In this document: one piece after another, positions 16,685 through 25,471 of the stretch | Numbering within the stretch: position 1 is the stretch's first letter | How the letters are laid out: the number at the start of each line of letters is the position of its first letter | Source of the DNA: Ancylomarina salipaludis | GTDB taxonomy: Bacteria; Bacteroidota; Bacteroidia; Bacteroidales; Marinifilaceae | Assembly (NCBI RefSeq): GCF_004122035.1 | Contig: NZ_SAXA01000010.1 | Coordinates: 1-64,000, forward strand | Reading direction: 5' to 3' | Length of the DNA: 64,000 bases | Made by a program: the position numbers and the translations under genes | The notes under the pieces: generated by a model | The model's database searches: none | What the model saw: only the letters and a program-made list of their open reading frames with translations | What the model was told of the DNA's origin: nothing

Positions 16685-17212
16685 ATGAAAGTCTTATCTC
16701 TTATAATTTGTATCATGATCGTGAATAATTTGATTCTTTTTGATTTTAACAAAGATAGCACACTTGCCAACTGGCATGTTGTGAACGATGGGGTAATGGG
16801 GGGGAACTCCGAAGCTCAATTTGGAATTAACTCAGAAGGGCATGCTGTTTTTTCAGGAGAGGTCTCTCTCGAAAACAATGGTGGTTTTACCTCTGTGCGT
16901 TATCGTTTTACACCAATAGATGTCAGAAGCCATCAAAAAGTAGTCCTGAGAATCAAGGGAGATGGTAAGACCTATCAATTCAGACTTAAATCAAGTTTGA
17001 ATGATGCTCACTCTTATGCCAAACTTTTTACAACAACAGGCAAGTGGCAAACTATCGAAATTCATTTTGCTGATATGCATCCCCGCTTCAGAGGGAGAGT
17101 ATTAAATAGCCCGAATTACCCGGGAGAAAGCCTGTGTGAAATTGCTTTCCTGATAGCCAATAAAAAGGCAGAAACCTTTTGCCTGGAGATAGATGAAATT
17201 AGTTTAAACTGA
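16685..17212 (+). CDS. CIA30-family protein
   Basis: A 175-residue protein matching the CIA30 (complex I intermediate-associated protein 30) jelly-roll fold: WHVVNDGVMGGNSEAQF, then GGFTSVRYRF and LRIKGDGKTYQFRLKSS. Bacterial members are small beta-sandwich proteins of uncertain role, probably carbohydrate-binding like. The hydrophobic first 18 residues may be a weak signal anchor. From its stop to the next gene (160 bases) nothing is visible. Confidence 0.8.
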   Translation: MKVLSLIICIMIVNNLILFDFNKDSTLANWHVVNDGVMGGNSEAQFGINSEGHAVFSGEVSLENNGGFTSVRYRFTPIDVRSHQKVVLRIKGDGKTYQFRLKSSLNDAHSYAKLFTTTGKWQTIEIHFADMHPRFRGRVLNSPNYPGESLCEIAFLIANKKAETFCLEIDEISLN

Positions 17213-17372
17213 TAGCCTTCTCCCCTTTATTTATGGGCTGTTTGCTTGCATTTGTGCAATCATTTTAGCCGTAATCTGTATTATTTTTAAAAGAATCATA
17301 AATTAGAACAGCATAAGATTGGCAAAATTCCTATTTTAGACTTCTTAATTCCCCAATTCTAAAATTTTACTT

Positions 17373-19766
17373 ATGAAGTTGATACGCTATATTGTCTTCC
17401 TTTGCTTTTTATTTTTATCTCTTCAATCCTTTTCTTCAGTTAGGAAAAAAATACTGGTGCTGCATTCTTATCACCAGGGTTTGCGGTGGACTGATAATGT
17501 CAATTCCGGAATTAAGACTGTTTTGGATTCTTTGGGAAATCAGTTTGAACTGGATTATGAATATCTCGATACCAAAAGGAATCCCTCCCTCGAATATCTG
17601 AATAAGATTACCGAACTCTATGATCTGAAACTTTTAAAGGAAAAATACGATGTCATTATTGTTTCAGATAATAATGCTTTATCCTTTGTTAAAGATCATC
17701 GTGAAAAATATTTTCAGAATACCCCCATCATTTTTTGTGGAATTAATCATTTTGCAGATGAAATGATTGCAGGAATGAAGAACATAACAGGTATTGCTGA
17801 AGCTATTGATTTGGAAAGTACTGTCAATTTGGTCTTAAGTACAAGACCAGGCACGAAACATCTTCTTGTTATTAACGATGATAAAACAACAACAGCAAAG
17901 TTGAATAAACTGTTAATGGGCGATCTTGAAGCTAAGTATAAGGCTAGACTTGATTTTATTTATTATGAGAATGAAAGTCTTAACGAACTGGTTAATAAGG
18001 TTGAGCAAGTACAGGGTGATACTTCAATTTTGCTATTGACTTTCAACAAAGATAAAGATGGAAAGTTTGTTAGTTTTCAGGATAATTTAGATCTGATAGT
18101 GCCTCGTAGTAAAGTACCTGTTTATATTGCATGGGCTTTTTTTATATCCGATGGTGTTTTGGGTGGAAAAGTGGTTAGTGGAAAACTCCACGGGCAAATG
18201 GCGGCCCAAATGGTTCTCAAAGTTCTTGCAGGAACACCAGTTGATTCAATCCCGATTTATCGGAAACCACTTGATGAGTATGTGGCAAATTATAATGAAC
18301 TCAAACGGTTTGGAATAAATGAGGCTGTACTTCCTGCTGAGACACATATCGTTAATAAACCTCAATCTTTTTACAGTGATAATAAGGAATGGATTCAGAT
18401 CGTGTTTGGAATTCTCCTTATTGCAACAGCTATAATTCTGGTTCTTGCTCAGGCGATTGTACGAAGAGTTAGGGCAGAAAAAGCTTTGTTGAGAGAGCAG
18501 GGGCGACTGAAGATATCGGTTATGCACGAGCGTTTAATGGCTAAAATTGGACGTTTATTAAATGCTGCTGAGGATTTTAAAAATGTGTTGGATGATGTTT
18601 TAAAACTGATGACGGATGAAATGAATGTAGCACGGGTCAGTCTTTATTCTTTTAACGATTCATCAGATGCCGCTGTGAAAATTAAGAGTCGGTTTTTAAC
18701 TAAGGGGGATGTTATTAAGGATGTTGATCGCTTTCATTTTTCAGAAATCGAACATGCTATTAATCGTGTGAAGATGAATTTGAGCGTTGTTTCGACAGAT
18801 TTATCAAATTTAAATGAAAAAGAACAGGCGTATTACAGAAAAAGAAATATCAAGGCCGTTGTGCTTTTACCTGTTGTGGTTGGGAATGAAGTCTTAGGTT
18901 TGATGGGTTTTTCACAAAATGAGGTTCATAAATGGACGCGTGATGAAATAGGTGTTTTCTTTTCAACGGTGAATATGATAGCGAATGCCTGGGAGCGCAA
19001 TTCATTAATGAATGCCAGACTTGAGGCTGAACAGAAGAATGTTGAAGCCATGAGAATGTTGGAGGAATCGTCTCTTTTGGCTTCAATAGGGGTTTTGTCT
19101 GCGGGAATTACCCATGAAATTAATCAACCCTTAAATGCCATAAAAATATCCGCAGATAGTATTTTGTATTGGCAGAAGAGAAATCCAGGTGAATTGCCTG
19201 AAATGTTTGTTCGGAAAATCAATACAATTTCGGAAGAAACATCGAGGATTGACGCCATTATAAAGCATATGCGAACTTTCTATGATAAACCCAATGTGGT
19301 AAAGGATGAGTTTGTTGATATGGTAGAAGGTGTGAGACGTTCTTTGTCATTGGTGAAACGCCAGGTTTGTGATCATAGCATAAAATTGGTGGATGAATTG
19401 CCCCAAAGGTCTGTGTTGATTACTGCAAATTACGTTCAGTTTGAACAAATTGTTGTGAATTTAATTGTTAATGCGATTCAATCTTTGGATCAGGTTCAGA
19501 AAGAGGATAAAAAAATCAGACTTGTTGTTTATCAGGATGCCAAGCATGGTGTTTTGGAAATTCATGATAATGGGACAGGAATTGATCACTCAATTCGTGA
19601 GAAGATATACGATCCCTTGTTTACAACAAAAGGATCAACTGAAGGAAGTGGCCTGGGTATGGCAATTGTTAAGTTGTTTATTGATCGCTTTCAAGCAGAG
19701 ATATCTGATTATAATAATGACGAAGGAGGGGCTAGTTTTATTTTGCGATTTAAATTAAAAGATTAA
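17373..19766 (+). CDS. Sensor histidine kinase with periplasmic substrate-binding domain
   Basis: A 797-residue membrane sensor. Order: signal peptide (1-22), periplasmic ABC substrate-binding-like domain (about 25-320; KILVLHSYHQGLRWTDNV), membrane helix (about 342-362), GAF domain (about 385-535), HisKA with the phosphoryl His in GITHEINQPLNAIK (about residue 581), and an HATPase domain with DNGTGID and GSGLGMAIVK. It is followed 126 bases on by an NtrC-type response regulator, its evident partner. Given the locus, the binding domain probably senses lactate or a related carboxylate; that is inference. Confidence 0.88.
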   Translation: MKLIRYIVFLCFLFLSLQSFSSVRKKILVLHSYHQGLRWTDNVNSGIKTVLDSLGNQFELDYEYLDTKRNPSLEYLNKITELYDLKLLKEKYDVIIVSDNNALSFVKDHREKYFQNTPIIFCGINHFADEMIAGMKNITGIAEAIDLESTVNLVLSTRPGTKHLLVINDDKTTTAKLNKLLMGDLEAKYKARLDFIYYENESLNELVNKVEQVQGDTSILLLTFNKDKDGKFVSFQDNLDLIVPRSKVPVYIAWAFFISDGVLGGKVVSGKLHGQMAAQMVLKVLAGTPVDSIPIYRKPLDEYVANYNELKRFGINEAVLPAETHIVNKPQSFYSDNKEWIQIVFGILLIATAIILVLAQAIVRRVRAEKALLREQGRLKISVMHERLMAKIGRLLNAAEDFKNVLDDVLKLMTDEMNVARVSLYSFNDSSDAAVKIKSRFLTKGDVIKDVDRFHFSEIEHAINRVKMNLSVVSTDLSNLNEKEQAYYRKRNIKAVVLLPVVVGNEVLGLMGFSQNEVHKWTRDEIGVFFSTVNMIANAWERNSLMNARLEAEQKNVEAMRMLEESSLLASIGVLSAGITHEINQPLNAIKISADSILYWQKRNPGELPEMFVRKINTISEETSRIDAIIKHMRTFYDKPNVVKDEFVDMVEGVRRSLSLVKRQVCDHSIKLVDELPQRSVLITANYVQFEQIVVNLIVNAIQSLDQVQKEDKKIRLVVYQDAKHGVLEIHDNGTGIDHSIREKIYDPLFTTKGSTEGSGLGMAIVKLFIDRFQAEISDYNNDEGGASFILRFKLKD

Positions 19767-19892
19767 AAAGAGATTGGTATTTTAGGCTGAGAATCTGATG
19801 GGAGCAAGTAAACTTGTATATTTGCTTACTCTTAGTCTTGGCATAGAAGTTAGCCGGATAACGGTGTGAAAATGACATGAAATAATAGCCAT

Positions 19893-21338
19893 ATGAATAT
19901 TCTTATTGTTGATGACGATACATCCAGTGGATCTGCAGTCGCAGAATTTATTGACGAGCAGTTGGGTTACAAAACAAAACTTTGCCACAATGGGGAAGAG
20001 GCTTTGCTTGCTTTAAAAGAGGGTGATTTTCAAATGGTCATCTCGGATATGAGGATGCCAGGGATTTCAGGTTTGGATCTTCTGAAAAGAATTAAACAAC
20101 TCCCCAATGGTTCGGCAATCGAAGTGGTGATAATGACGGGTTTTGGTGATCTGGACACCTCGATTGAGGCTTTGCGTAGCAATGCTTATGATTACCTGCT
20201 TAAGCCTGTTAATGTTGAGGAATTAGCGATTCTTATCGAACGTGTTGTTGAGAGCATTCAATTAAAAGCAGAAAAATCCGATTTAAATCAGCATTCCAAT
20301 GCAGCTGTTTCAACCACAAAGAGCGAAGAAAGTGAACGCGTGAAATACTATGAAACCACAATTCGCGATATCACCAGTGTGGGTAAAGTGGGTGTGTTTT
20401 CTGATGCCATGCGTAGTGTGGTGAAAATGGCGGAACAATTTCATGAGGACAGAACAGTTCCTGTTTTGATTGAAGGAGAAACCGGTACTGGGAAAGAAGT
20501 TATGGCGCGTTTGGTTCATTTCGGACAGGAAAGCGATATTCTTCAGCCTTTTATTTCAATCAACTGTTCAGCCATATCACCTACATTGTTCGAAAGTGAA
20601 CTGTTTGGATATGAAACTGGGGCTTTTACCGGCGCTCGAAAAGAAGGAAAGCTCGGGAAATTGGAATTGGCACAAGGCGGAACCCTGTTTTTGGATGAGA
20701 TAGGAGAGATGCCTTTGGATATGCAACCCAAATTGTTGCGTGTGTTACAACAAAAGGAAATGTATCGCGTGGGGGGAAACAAAGCCATTAGTTTGGATGT
20801 GAGGGTGATCTTCGCTACAAATAGAAATCTGAAGCAGATGGTGGCCGAAAAAACATTCCGTAGTGATCTTTATTATCGTTTGAATACAGGCAGATTGTAT
20901 ATTCCACCTTTGAGAGAACGCAAAGAGGCCATTTTATCCTTTTCACAAGTCTTTCTGGATCAGTATTCAAAAAAACGCGGACGTCGATTTCGCTTTATCA
21001 GTAAGGATGCAAAAAAGATGTTACAGGAATACGATTGGCCTGGAAATATCAGAGAGCTTAAGAATTCGATAGAAAGGGCAACCCTACTGTTCAACGATTT
21101 GGAGTTGAAACCTGAACATCTGCGTTTTTTGCAGGCGGATGACAGTGATTTTATAAGTTCTGAACAAGTTTTGGTTCCTGGTAGAATTGTTCTACCTGAT
21201 GATGAGCTGGATATCGAGCAGTTGGAGTTGGAAATTGTCAGGAAAGCCTTAAAAAAGTTTGATAATAATAAGTCTAAGACCGCTGATTATTTGTGTATTA
21301 CAAGAAGTGCGCTTCGGAGCAGAATGAATAAACTTTAG
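19893..21338 (+). CDS. NtrC-family sigma-54-dependent response regulator
   Basis: A 481-residue activator. Receiver domain 1-120 with acidic VDDD and phospho-acceptor Asp52 in VISDMRMPG; AAA+ domain with Walker A GETGTGKE, the sigma-54 contact loop GAFTGA and Walker B GTLFLDEIGEM; a Fis-type helix-turn-helix at the C-terminus (KTADYLCITRSALRSRM). It is the partner of the preceding kinase. The next two gene starts are each preceded by a -24/-12 sequence and a pair of 16-bp dyads, so these are its likely targets. Confidence 0.92.
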   Translation: MNILIVDDDTSSGSAVAEFIDEQLGYKTKLCHNGEEALLALKEGDFQMVISDMRMPGISGLDLLKRIKQLPNGSAIEVVIMTGFGDLDTSIEALRSNAYDYLLKPVNVEELAILIERVVESIQLKAEKSDLNQHSNAAVSTTKSEESERVKYYETTIRDITSVGKVGVFSDAMRSVVKMAEQFHEDRTVPVLIEGETGTGKEVMARLVHFGQESDILQPFISINCSAISPTLFESELFGYETGAFTGARKEGKLGKLELAQGGTLFLDEIGEMPLDMQPKLLRVLQQKEMYRVGGNKAISLDVRVIFATNRNLKQMVAEKTFRSDLYYRLNTGRLYIPPLRERKEAILSFSQVFLDQYSKKRGRRFRFISKDAKKMLQEYDWPGNIRELKNSIERATLLFNDLELKPEHLRFLQADDSDFISSEQVLVPGRIVLPDDELDIEQLELEIVRKALKKFDNNKSKTADYLCITRSALRSRMNKL

Positions 21339-21392
21339 ATAATCTAAAGGTATTCTTTTAATAGCCTTAGGAAAATATCAAAGTATTTGTAT

Positions 21393-21436
21393 AAAAGCCA
21401 ATCTCATATGTTAATATGCATATGGGCTTGGCTTTT
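21393..21436 (+). terminator. Terminator of the activator gene
   Basis: AAAAGCCAATCTCATATG pairs with CATATGGGCTTGGCTTTT with one or two mismatches, 55 bases after the regulator stop. Confidence 0.6.
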
Positions 21437-21440
21437 GTTG

Positions 21441-21505
21441 TGTGCAATTTGGAACACCTGTTCGTTTTCGAAAAAGGGGTTTGATTGATTGTGCAGAATT
21501 GAACA
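21441..21505. promoter_or_regulatory. Pair of activator sites (UAS) upstream of the first LUD gene
   Basis: Two 16-mers, TGTGCAATTTGGAACA (21441-21456) and TGTGCAGAATTGAACA (21490-21505), are imperfect dyads of the form TGTKC-N6-GMACA, 49 bp apart start to start. The second ends 100 bp before the -24 element. The same 16-mer occurs twice at 22378-22425. Enhancer role is inferred from the adjacent sigma-54 activator. Confidence 0.6.
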
Positions 21506-21604
21506 TCTTAGTTTTTGCTTTCATAATCGATTTGTGTTTTGTAAGTATCTTGTAATTAGAGAGTAGTGGTTTGTTGTGTCTGTTTGAGCTTTATATTAGA
21601 TCTT

Positions 21605-21620
21605 TGGCATTTCTTTTGTC
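21605..21620 (+). promoter_or_regulatory. Sigma-54 promoter, weak match
   Basis: TGGCAT, five bases, TTGTC: the -24 GG is present and the -12 GC is GT. The start codon at 21652 lies 32 bases after the last base, a normal distance. Confidence 0.5.
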
Positions 21621-21651
21621 TTCCACTAAACCAAGTCTCACCTAAATTTAA

Positions 21652-22173
21652 ATGGATATGGATGTCATTACGGAAAAACAATTGAAAAAAAATGTTTGCG
21701 GCGATCAAAATGGAAGTCTTTTGGATTTATTTCTGATGAACTCAAAGAGTTTGGGGCACGATTCCTTGAAAGTTGATCGTAACTTGTTTCTTGAAGCGGC
21801 AAGCAAACCCAATGTTGAGTTTGAATTTGTTCGATTAAAGAGTTTTGATCTCAATAAAGCATCTTTAAATAAAGGGGATTCTAAGAATGCGATACTGGAG
21901 GCCGATTTTGGGATTGCTGATTCCGGGAAATTGCTTGTCGATACAGAAGATTCCGATGTTTTAGTAAATTTGCTTTTGGCTGAATCCTTGCATATTATTC
22001 TTCCGTCCAGTAAGATCCGTTATTCGATGACAGAACACGAACTTAAGGCTGGAAGGCCGGTTGTGGATTTGTTTCGGGGTATTGCTAGCCATACTGCCAC
22101 ATCTTATAATAATGAACTGTGTTTCTCTTCAGATAATCTTCAAACCATCGTTTATATCATTGAAGATCTTTAA
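21652..22173 (+). CDS. Small LUD-domain-like protein (LutC-related)
   Basis: A 173-residue protein related to the LUD/LutC fold: the segment AILEADFGIADSGKLLVDTE matches the AxEADYAIAETGS strand-loop of the next LUD gene, and LLAESLHIILPSSKIRYSM matches its LAEKLDVVFPLSKLVDNM. The canonical TGASRTADIE motif is absent, so this copy is divergent and perhaps regulatory or structural. It has its own sigma-54-type promoter and its own terminator (22198-22228), so it is made apart from the downstream operon. Confidence 0.7.
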   Translation: MDMDVITEKQLKKNVCGDQNGSLLDLFLMNSKSLGHDSLKVDRNLFLEAASKPNVEFEFVRLKSFDLNKASLNKGDSKNAILEADFGIADSGKLLVDTEDSDVLVNLLLAESLHIILPSSKIRYSMTEHELKAGRPVVDLFRGIASHTATSYNNELCFSSDNLQTIVYIIEDL

Positions 22174-22197
22174 TTGTCCTAAACAATGATGTATTTC

Positions 22198-22228
22198 AAA
22201 AAACCTCTTATAAAGAGGTTTTTTTTAT
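22198..22228 (+). terminator. Rho-independent terminator
   Basis: AAACCTCTT, short loop, AAGAGG followed by eight T residues, 25 bases after the LUD-like gene. The rest of the 22174-22599 gap carries the UAS pair and promoter listed next; no gene is supported there. Confidence 0.85.
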
Positions 22229-22377
22229 TCTGACAACTGACCTTGGCTACTCAGATGATTTCATTTCGTCTTCTGGTTTTAATAGAAAGAATCTTTATTT
22301 ATCGATTTAGATTTAATGATTTTAAGTTCTTATTTGAGGTTTTAATCTCCCCGATTTCCTGTTCGAAAATAGCCAAC

Positions 22378-22425
22378 TGTTCAGAATGGCACAGTGTCTA
22401 TTTTGTTAGTGTTCAAAATGGAACA
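22378..22425. promoter_or_regulatory. Pair of activator sites (UAS) upstream of the main lactate operon
   Basis: TGTTCAGAATGGCACA (22378-22393) and TGTTCAAAATGGAACA (22410-22425) are 32 bp apart, about three helical turns, on the same face. The second is a TGTTC/GAACA inverted repeat with perfect outer half-sites. It ends 114 bp before the -24 element. Confidence 0.65.
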
Positions 22426-22538
22426 GTAACGAAAACGATTGAAATAGACATTTCTGAAAACCTTTTCGATACTTAAAATACTGTAATACAGCTGTAAAAA
22501 TCTTAGAAAGATTCTATATAACAATTCGGGTGATTTTT

Positions 22539-22554
22539 TGGCACTCCTCTTGGT
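22539..22554 (+). promoter_or_regulatory. Sigma-54 promoter of the main lactate operon
   Basis: TGGCAC, five bases (TCCTC), TTGGT. The -24 half is a perfect consensus; the -12 half keeps TTG. The ATG at 22600 is 46 bases downstream. Confidence 0.7.
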
Positions 22555-22599
22555 TAGGGAAGTCACATCAAAACAAAAAAAAACTAACCCGAATACGAT

Positions 22600-23082
22600 A
22601 TGAAAGTTATGAAATTACTAGAACAGTTTTTGGAAAAATCGACCCTTGTTGGAAATGAAAACCGTTTAGTCACAACTGTAGATTTCCAGAATGATTTTAA
22701 AAGAGAAGATTATGAATATATCCATTTACCTGGCCTGAATATATTTCTTGATAAGCAAGCTGGAGAAGCGGGTATACGCCGGGCATTAATCGAGGCAGAT
22801 TATGCAATTGCTGAAACTGGCTCGGTTGTGATCGATAGTTGTAATGAGAATTTAAGATTGGCAAGCTGTCTGGCTGAAAAATTGGATGTGGTTTTCCCTT
22901 TAAGCAAACTGGTGGACAATATGCATGATGTTGCCGATTTCCTCGAAGAAAGGACATCAGAAAGTGGTGGCTATGTTGCTTTTATTACAGGAGCCAGTCG
23001 AACTGCAGATATTGAAAGAGTTTTGACTGTTGGGGTACACGGTCCCAAGGAAATGACAGTGATTATTTTGAACGATTTATAA
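22600..23082 (+). CDS. LUD-domain protein, LutC-like subunit
   Basis: A 160-residue protein, shorter than typical LutC (about 200-240) but with its core: ALIEADYAIAETGSVVID, LAEKLDVVFPLSKLVD and the diagnostic TGASRTADIERVLTVGVHGP. In the Lut complex this subunit works with LutA and LutB in oxidising L-lactate to pyruvate. The fused LutB-LutA gene starts nine bases after its stop. The sigma-54 promoter at 22539 probably drives both. Confidence 0.85.
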   Translation: MKVMKLLEQFLEKSTLVGNENRLVTTVDFQNDFKREDYEYIHLPGLNIFLDKQAGEAGIRRALIEADYAIAETGSVVIDSCNENLRLASCLAEKLDVVFPLSKLVDNMHDVADFLEERTSESGGYVAFITGASRTADIERVLTVGVHGPKEMTVIILNDL

Positions 23083-23091
23083 GCCGAAGCC

Positions 23092-25239
23092 ATGACAATA
23101 CATACAAAAATAGACGAAAAATTAAACGATAAGGTTTTGTATCAAAATCTTAAGGGATTTGCTACAGCCTATAAGGCATCAAAAGAGAATGCCTATAAAG
23201 GATTGGATTTTGAAGCCTTACGAACCAAAGTTCATGATTTAAAGGATCGTGATTTGAATAAAGTCATGCAACAATTCAATCAGTTTAAAGAAAACGTTGA
23301 GAAGCATGGCTGCAAAGTCTTTCAAGCAAAGACTGGTGACGATGCTTGCAGGTATATTGCCGATGTGATGAAATCTCACGGTGCCAAATACATGGTGAAG
23401 AGTAAATCCATGACCTCTGAGGAAATTCAATTGAATCAGTACTTGGAAAAAGAGGGTTTAAGTCCTATCGAAACCGATTTGGGTGAGTGGATTTTGCAAA
23501 TTGCCAATGAGCATCCGTCCCACATGGTGATGCCAGCCATTCATAAAACCCGTCAGCAGGTTGCTAAGATATTCTCAGATTATACAGGCGAAAAAGTTGA
23601 TCCCGATGACATTAAAGCTATGGTTGAGATAGCGCGCCGATTCCTTAGGGAATATTATTTTAAAGCAGGAGTAGGTATGACAGGTGCAAATGTTGCTGTA
23701 GCCAGTACAGGAACCATTGGTTTGGTAACCAATGAAGGTAACGCACGTTTGTCATCTACAGTGCCTCCTGTGCATATTGTTTTGGTCGGCTACGAAAAGC
23801 TTTGCGATGATTTCGGACAGGCTTTGGATATTGTTCGTGTGTTGCCTAAAAGTGCAACCGGACAGATTATTACCTCTTATACAACATGGATTAAGGGAAG
23901 AACGCCATCACATAAAAACGCGGATGGAATAAAAGAAACGCATTATGTGTTTCTTGACAACGGCCGATTGGCTTTTTTGGAACATCCCAAATTCAAGGAA
24001 GCATTAAAATGTATCCGTTGTGGCAGTTGTGCTAATATTTGTCCTGCTTACGAAATGGTTGGTGGTCATGTTTATGGTGATCGTTATATCGGTTCTATTG
24101 GTTTGATTCTGACTGCGCTTTATCAGGGCGATGCGGCTGCCAAGGATATTCTTAAAATGTGTATTGGCTGCCGGGCTTGTTCTTTCAATTGTCCATCAGG
24201 TATCGATCTTCAAACTTTGATCTCAGATTTGAAACTGGTTGTCGGCAAGAAGTATGGTATCAACCCTGTAAAAAAGAAAGTGTTTAAATCTGTGGTTGCA
24301 AAACCTAAAAGAATGAAGTCGCTTTTAAGTGTGGGAGCCAATTTCCAGTTTCCTTTAACTACAACCAACAAGTTAAATCAGGAAAAAATAATCAAAACGG
24401 TTCCTATGTTGCCTAAGGAAATGGATTTTAGGAAATTTCCGGCTTTGGCTTCCAAAACCTTTAGCAAACGTTTCTTTAAGGACGGTTACGATCAGTTTTC
24501 TTCACAACGTAAAGTTTTCTTTTATCCTGGCTGTGCCATCGAATATTTTTATCCCGAAATGGGTTTGGCAATGGTTAAGTTGCTTCAAAAGAGTGGTATC
24601 CAGGTTGATATTCCTAAAGTGGCAGCCTGTTGTGGTATTCCTGCAATTGCCTCAGGGGATCCTGACAATGCCAGAACAATGATCTTTAATACGCTTGATA
24701 AACTTAATGATGCCAAAGACTATGAAGCTTTGCTGGTTCTTTGTCCAACTTGTGGAGGCGCAATTAAACATGAGTTTTTGGATTTTACGAAAGCAGATCC
24801 TGATCGATACAAAAAGGCTTCTCAATTGGGACAGATGGTGACACCTGTAGGTCAGTTTTTGGAAGATCAGGGAATTCAATTCAAGGTAATAGGAAATAAA
24901 ACGGTGACTTATCATACCCCGTGTCACGATTCCAGATCTCTAAGTTATTCAGCTGAAGCATTTCTTTCGTCTGTACTTGGCGAACAATTTATCCCTCTGA
25001 CTGATAGTAATGTGTGTTGTGGTTTTGGAGGAACTTATTCTCTCGACTTTTCAAGTATTTCAAATGGTATTTTAAATAAGAAAATTGAAAATATCGAAGC
25101 GACCAAAGCTGAGATTCTTGTAACCGATTGCCCGGGTTGTGTCATGCAGATAAATGGTGGTCTGATGCACCAAAAGAAAGCAGTAAAGGTGATGCACCTT
25201 ACCGAATTTATCGAAAATCATTTGGTCGTTGTCGAATAA
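23092..25239 (+). CDS. L-lactate utilisation iron-sulfur protein, LutB-LutA fusion
   Basis: A 715-residue fusion. Residues about 1-290 are the LutB-type LUD domain (TGANVAVASTGTIGLVTNEG), then two 4Fe-4S motifs CIRCGSCANICPAYE (about 304) and CIGCRACSFNCPSGID (about 360), then from about 470 two CCG domains as in LutA/GlpC: FYPGCAIEYFYPEMG with ACCGIPA, and YHTPCHDSRS with CCGFGGTYS. LutA and LutB are normally separate. Together with the LutC-like protein it should form a full L-lactate dehydrogenase complex that passes electrons towards the quinone pool. Reading of the fusion is firm because the frame is continuous. Confidence 0.9.
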   Translation: MTIHTKIDEKLNDKVLYQNLKGFATAYKASKENAYKGLDFEALRTKVHDLKDRDLNKVMQQFNQFKENVEKHGCKVFQAKTGDDACRYIADVMKSHGAKYMVKSKSMTSEEIQLNQYLEKEGLSPIETDLGEWILQIANEHPSHMVMPAIHKTRQQVAKIFSDYTGEKVDPDDIKAMVEIARRFLREYYFKAGVGMTGANVAVASTGTIGLVTNEGNARLSSTVPPVHIVLVGYEKLCDDFGQALDIVRVLPKSATGQIITSYTTWIKGRTPSHKNADGIKETHYVFLDNGRLAFLEHPKFKEALKCIRCGSCANICPAYEMVGGHVYGDRYIGSIGLILTALYQGDAAAKDILKMCIGCRACSFNCPSGIDLQTLISDLKLVVGKKYGINPVKKKVFKSVVAKPKRMKSLLSVGANFQFPLTTTNKLNQEKIIKTVPMLPKEMDFRKFPALASKTFSKRFFKDGYDQFSSQRKVFFYPGCAIEYFYPEMGLAMVKLLQKSGIQVDIPKVAACCGIPAIASGDPDNARTMIFNTLDKLNDAKDYEALLVLCPTCGGAIKHEFLDFTKADPDRYKKASQLGQMVTPVGQFLEDQGIQFKVIGNKTVTYHTPCHDSRSLSYSAEAFLSSVLGEQFIPLTDSNVCCGFGGTYSLDFSSISNGILNKKIENIEATKAEILVTDCPGCVMQINGGLMHQKKAVKVMHLTEFIENHLVVVE

Positions 25240-25261
25240 TTACAAATAAAAAAAATGCCCT

Positions 25262-25450
25262 ATGGAATTTAATGTAAATAAGATTGAAACGAATGAAAAC
25301 CTAAAGAATTTGAGACGCAAACTCGTTGCCTTGGATGGCATTATGCAACCCATGTTTAAACTCAAATACCTTCAAGACGATAATTATTCAACTGTAGATG
25401 TGGATAATCAATCAAATCAAATGGCTATAAATAAAGCCTGTAGTAACTAA
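25262..25450 (+). CDS. Small protein between lactate genes
   Basis: A 62-residue, uncharacterised, soluble protein (NLRRKLVALDGIMQPMFKLK in its middle). It begins 22 bases after the LutB-LutA fusion and ends 21 bases before the lactate permease, on the same strand, so it would be in the operon. No family recognised; it could also be non-coding. Confidence 0.4.
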   Translation: MEFNVNKIETNENLKNLRRKLVALDGIMQPMFKLKYLQDDNYSTVDVDNQSNQMAINKACSN

Positions 25451-25471
25451 CCCATACCTAAATCATAATTT

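Noticed and set aside
22243-22476. 77-codon + strand frame in the gap between the two LUD genes
   Set aside because: It covers the activator sites at 22378-22425 and has no start signal or known motif.
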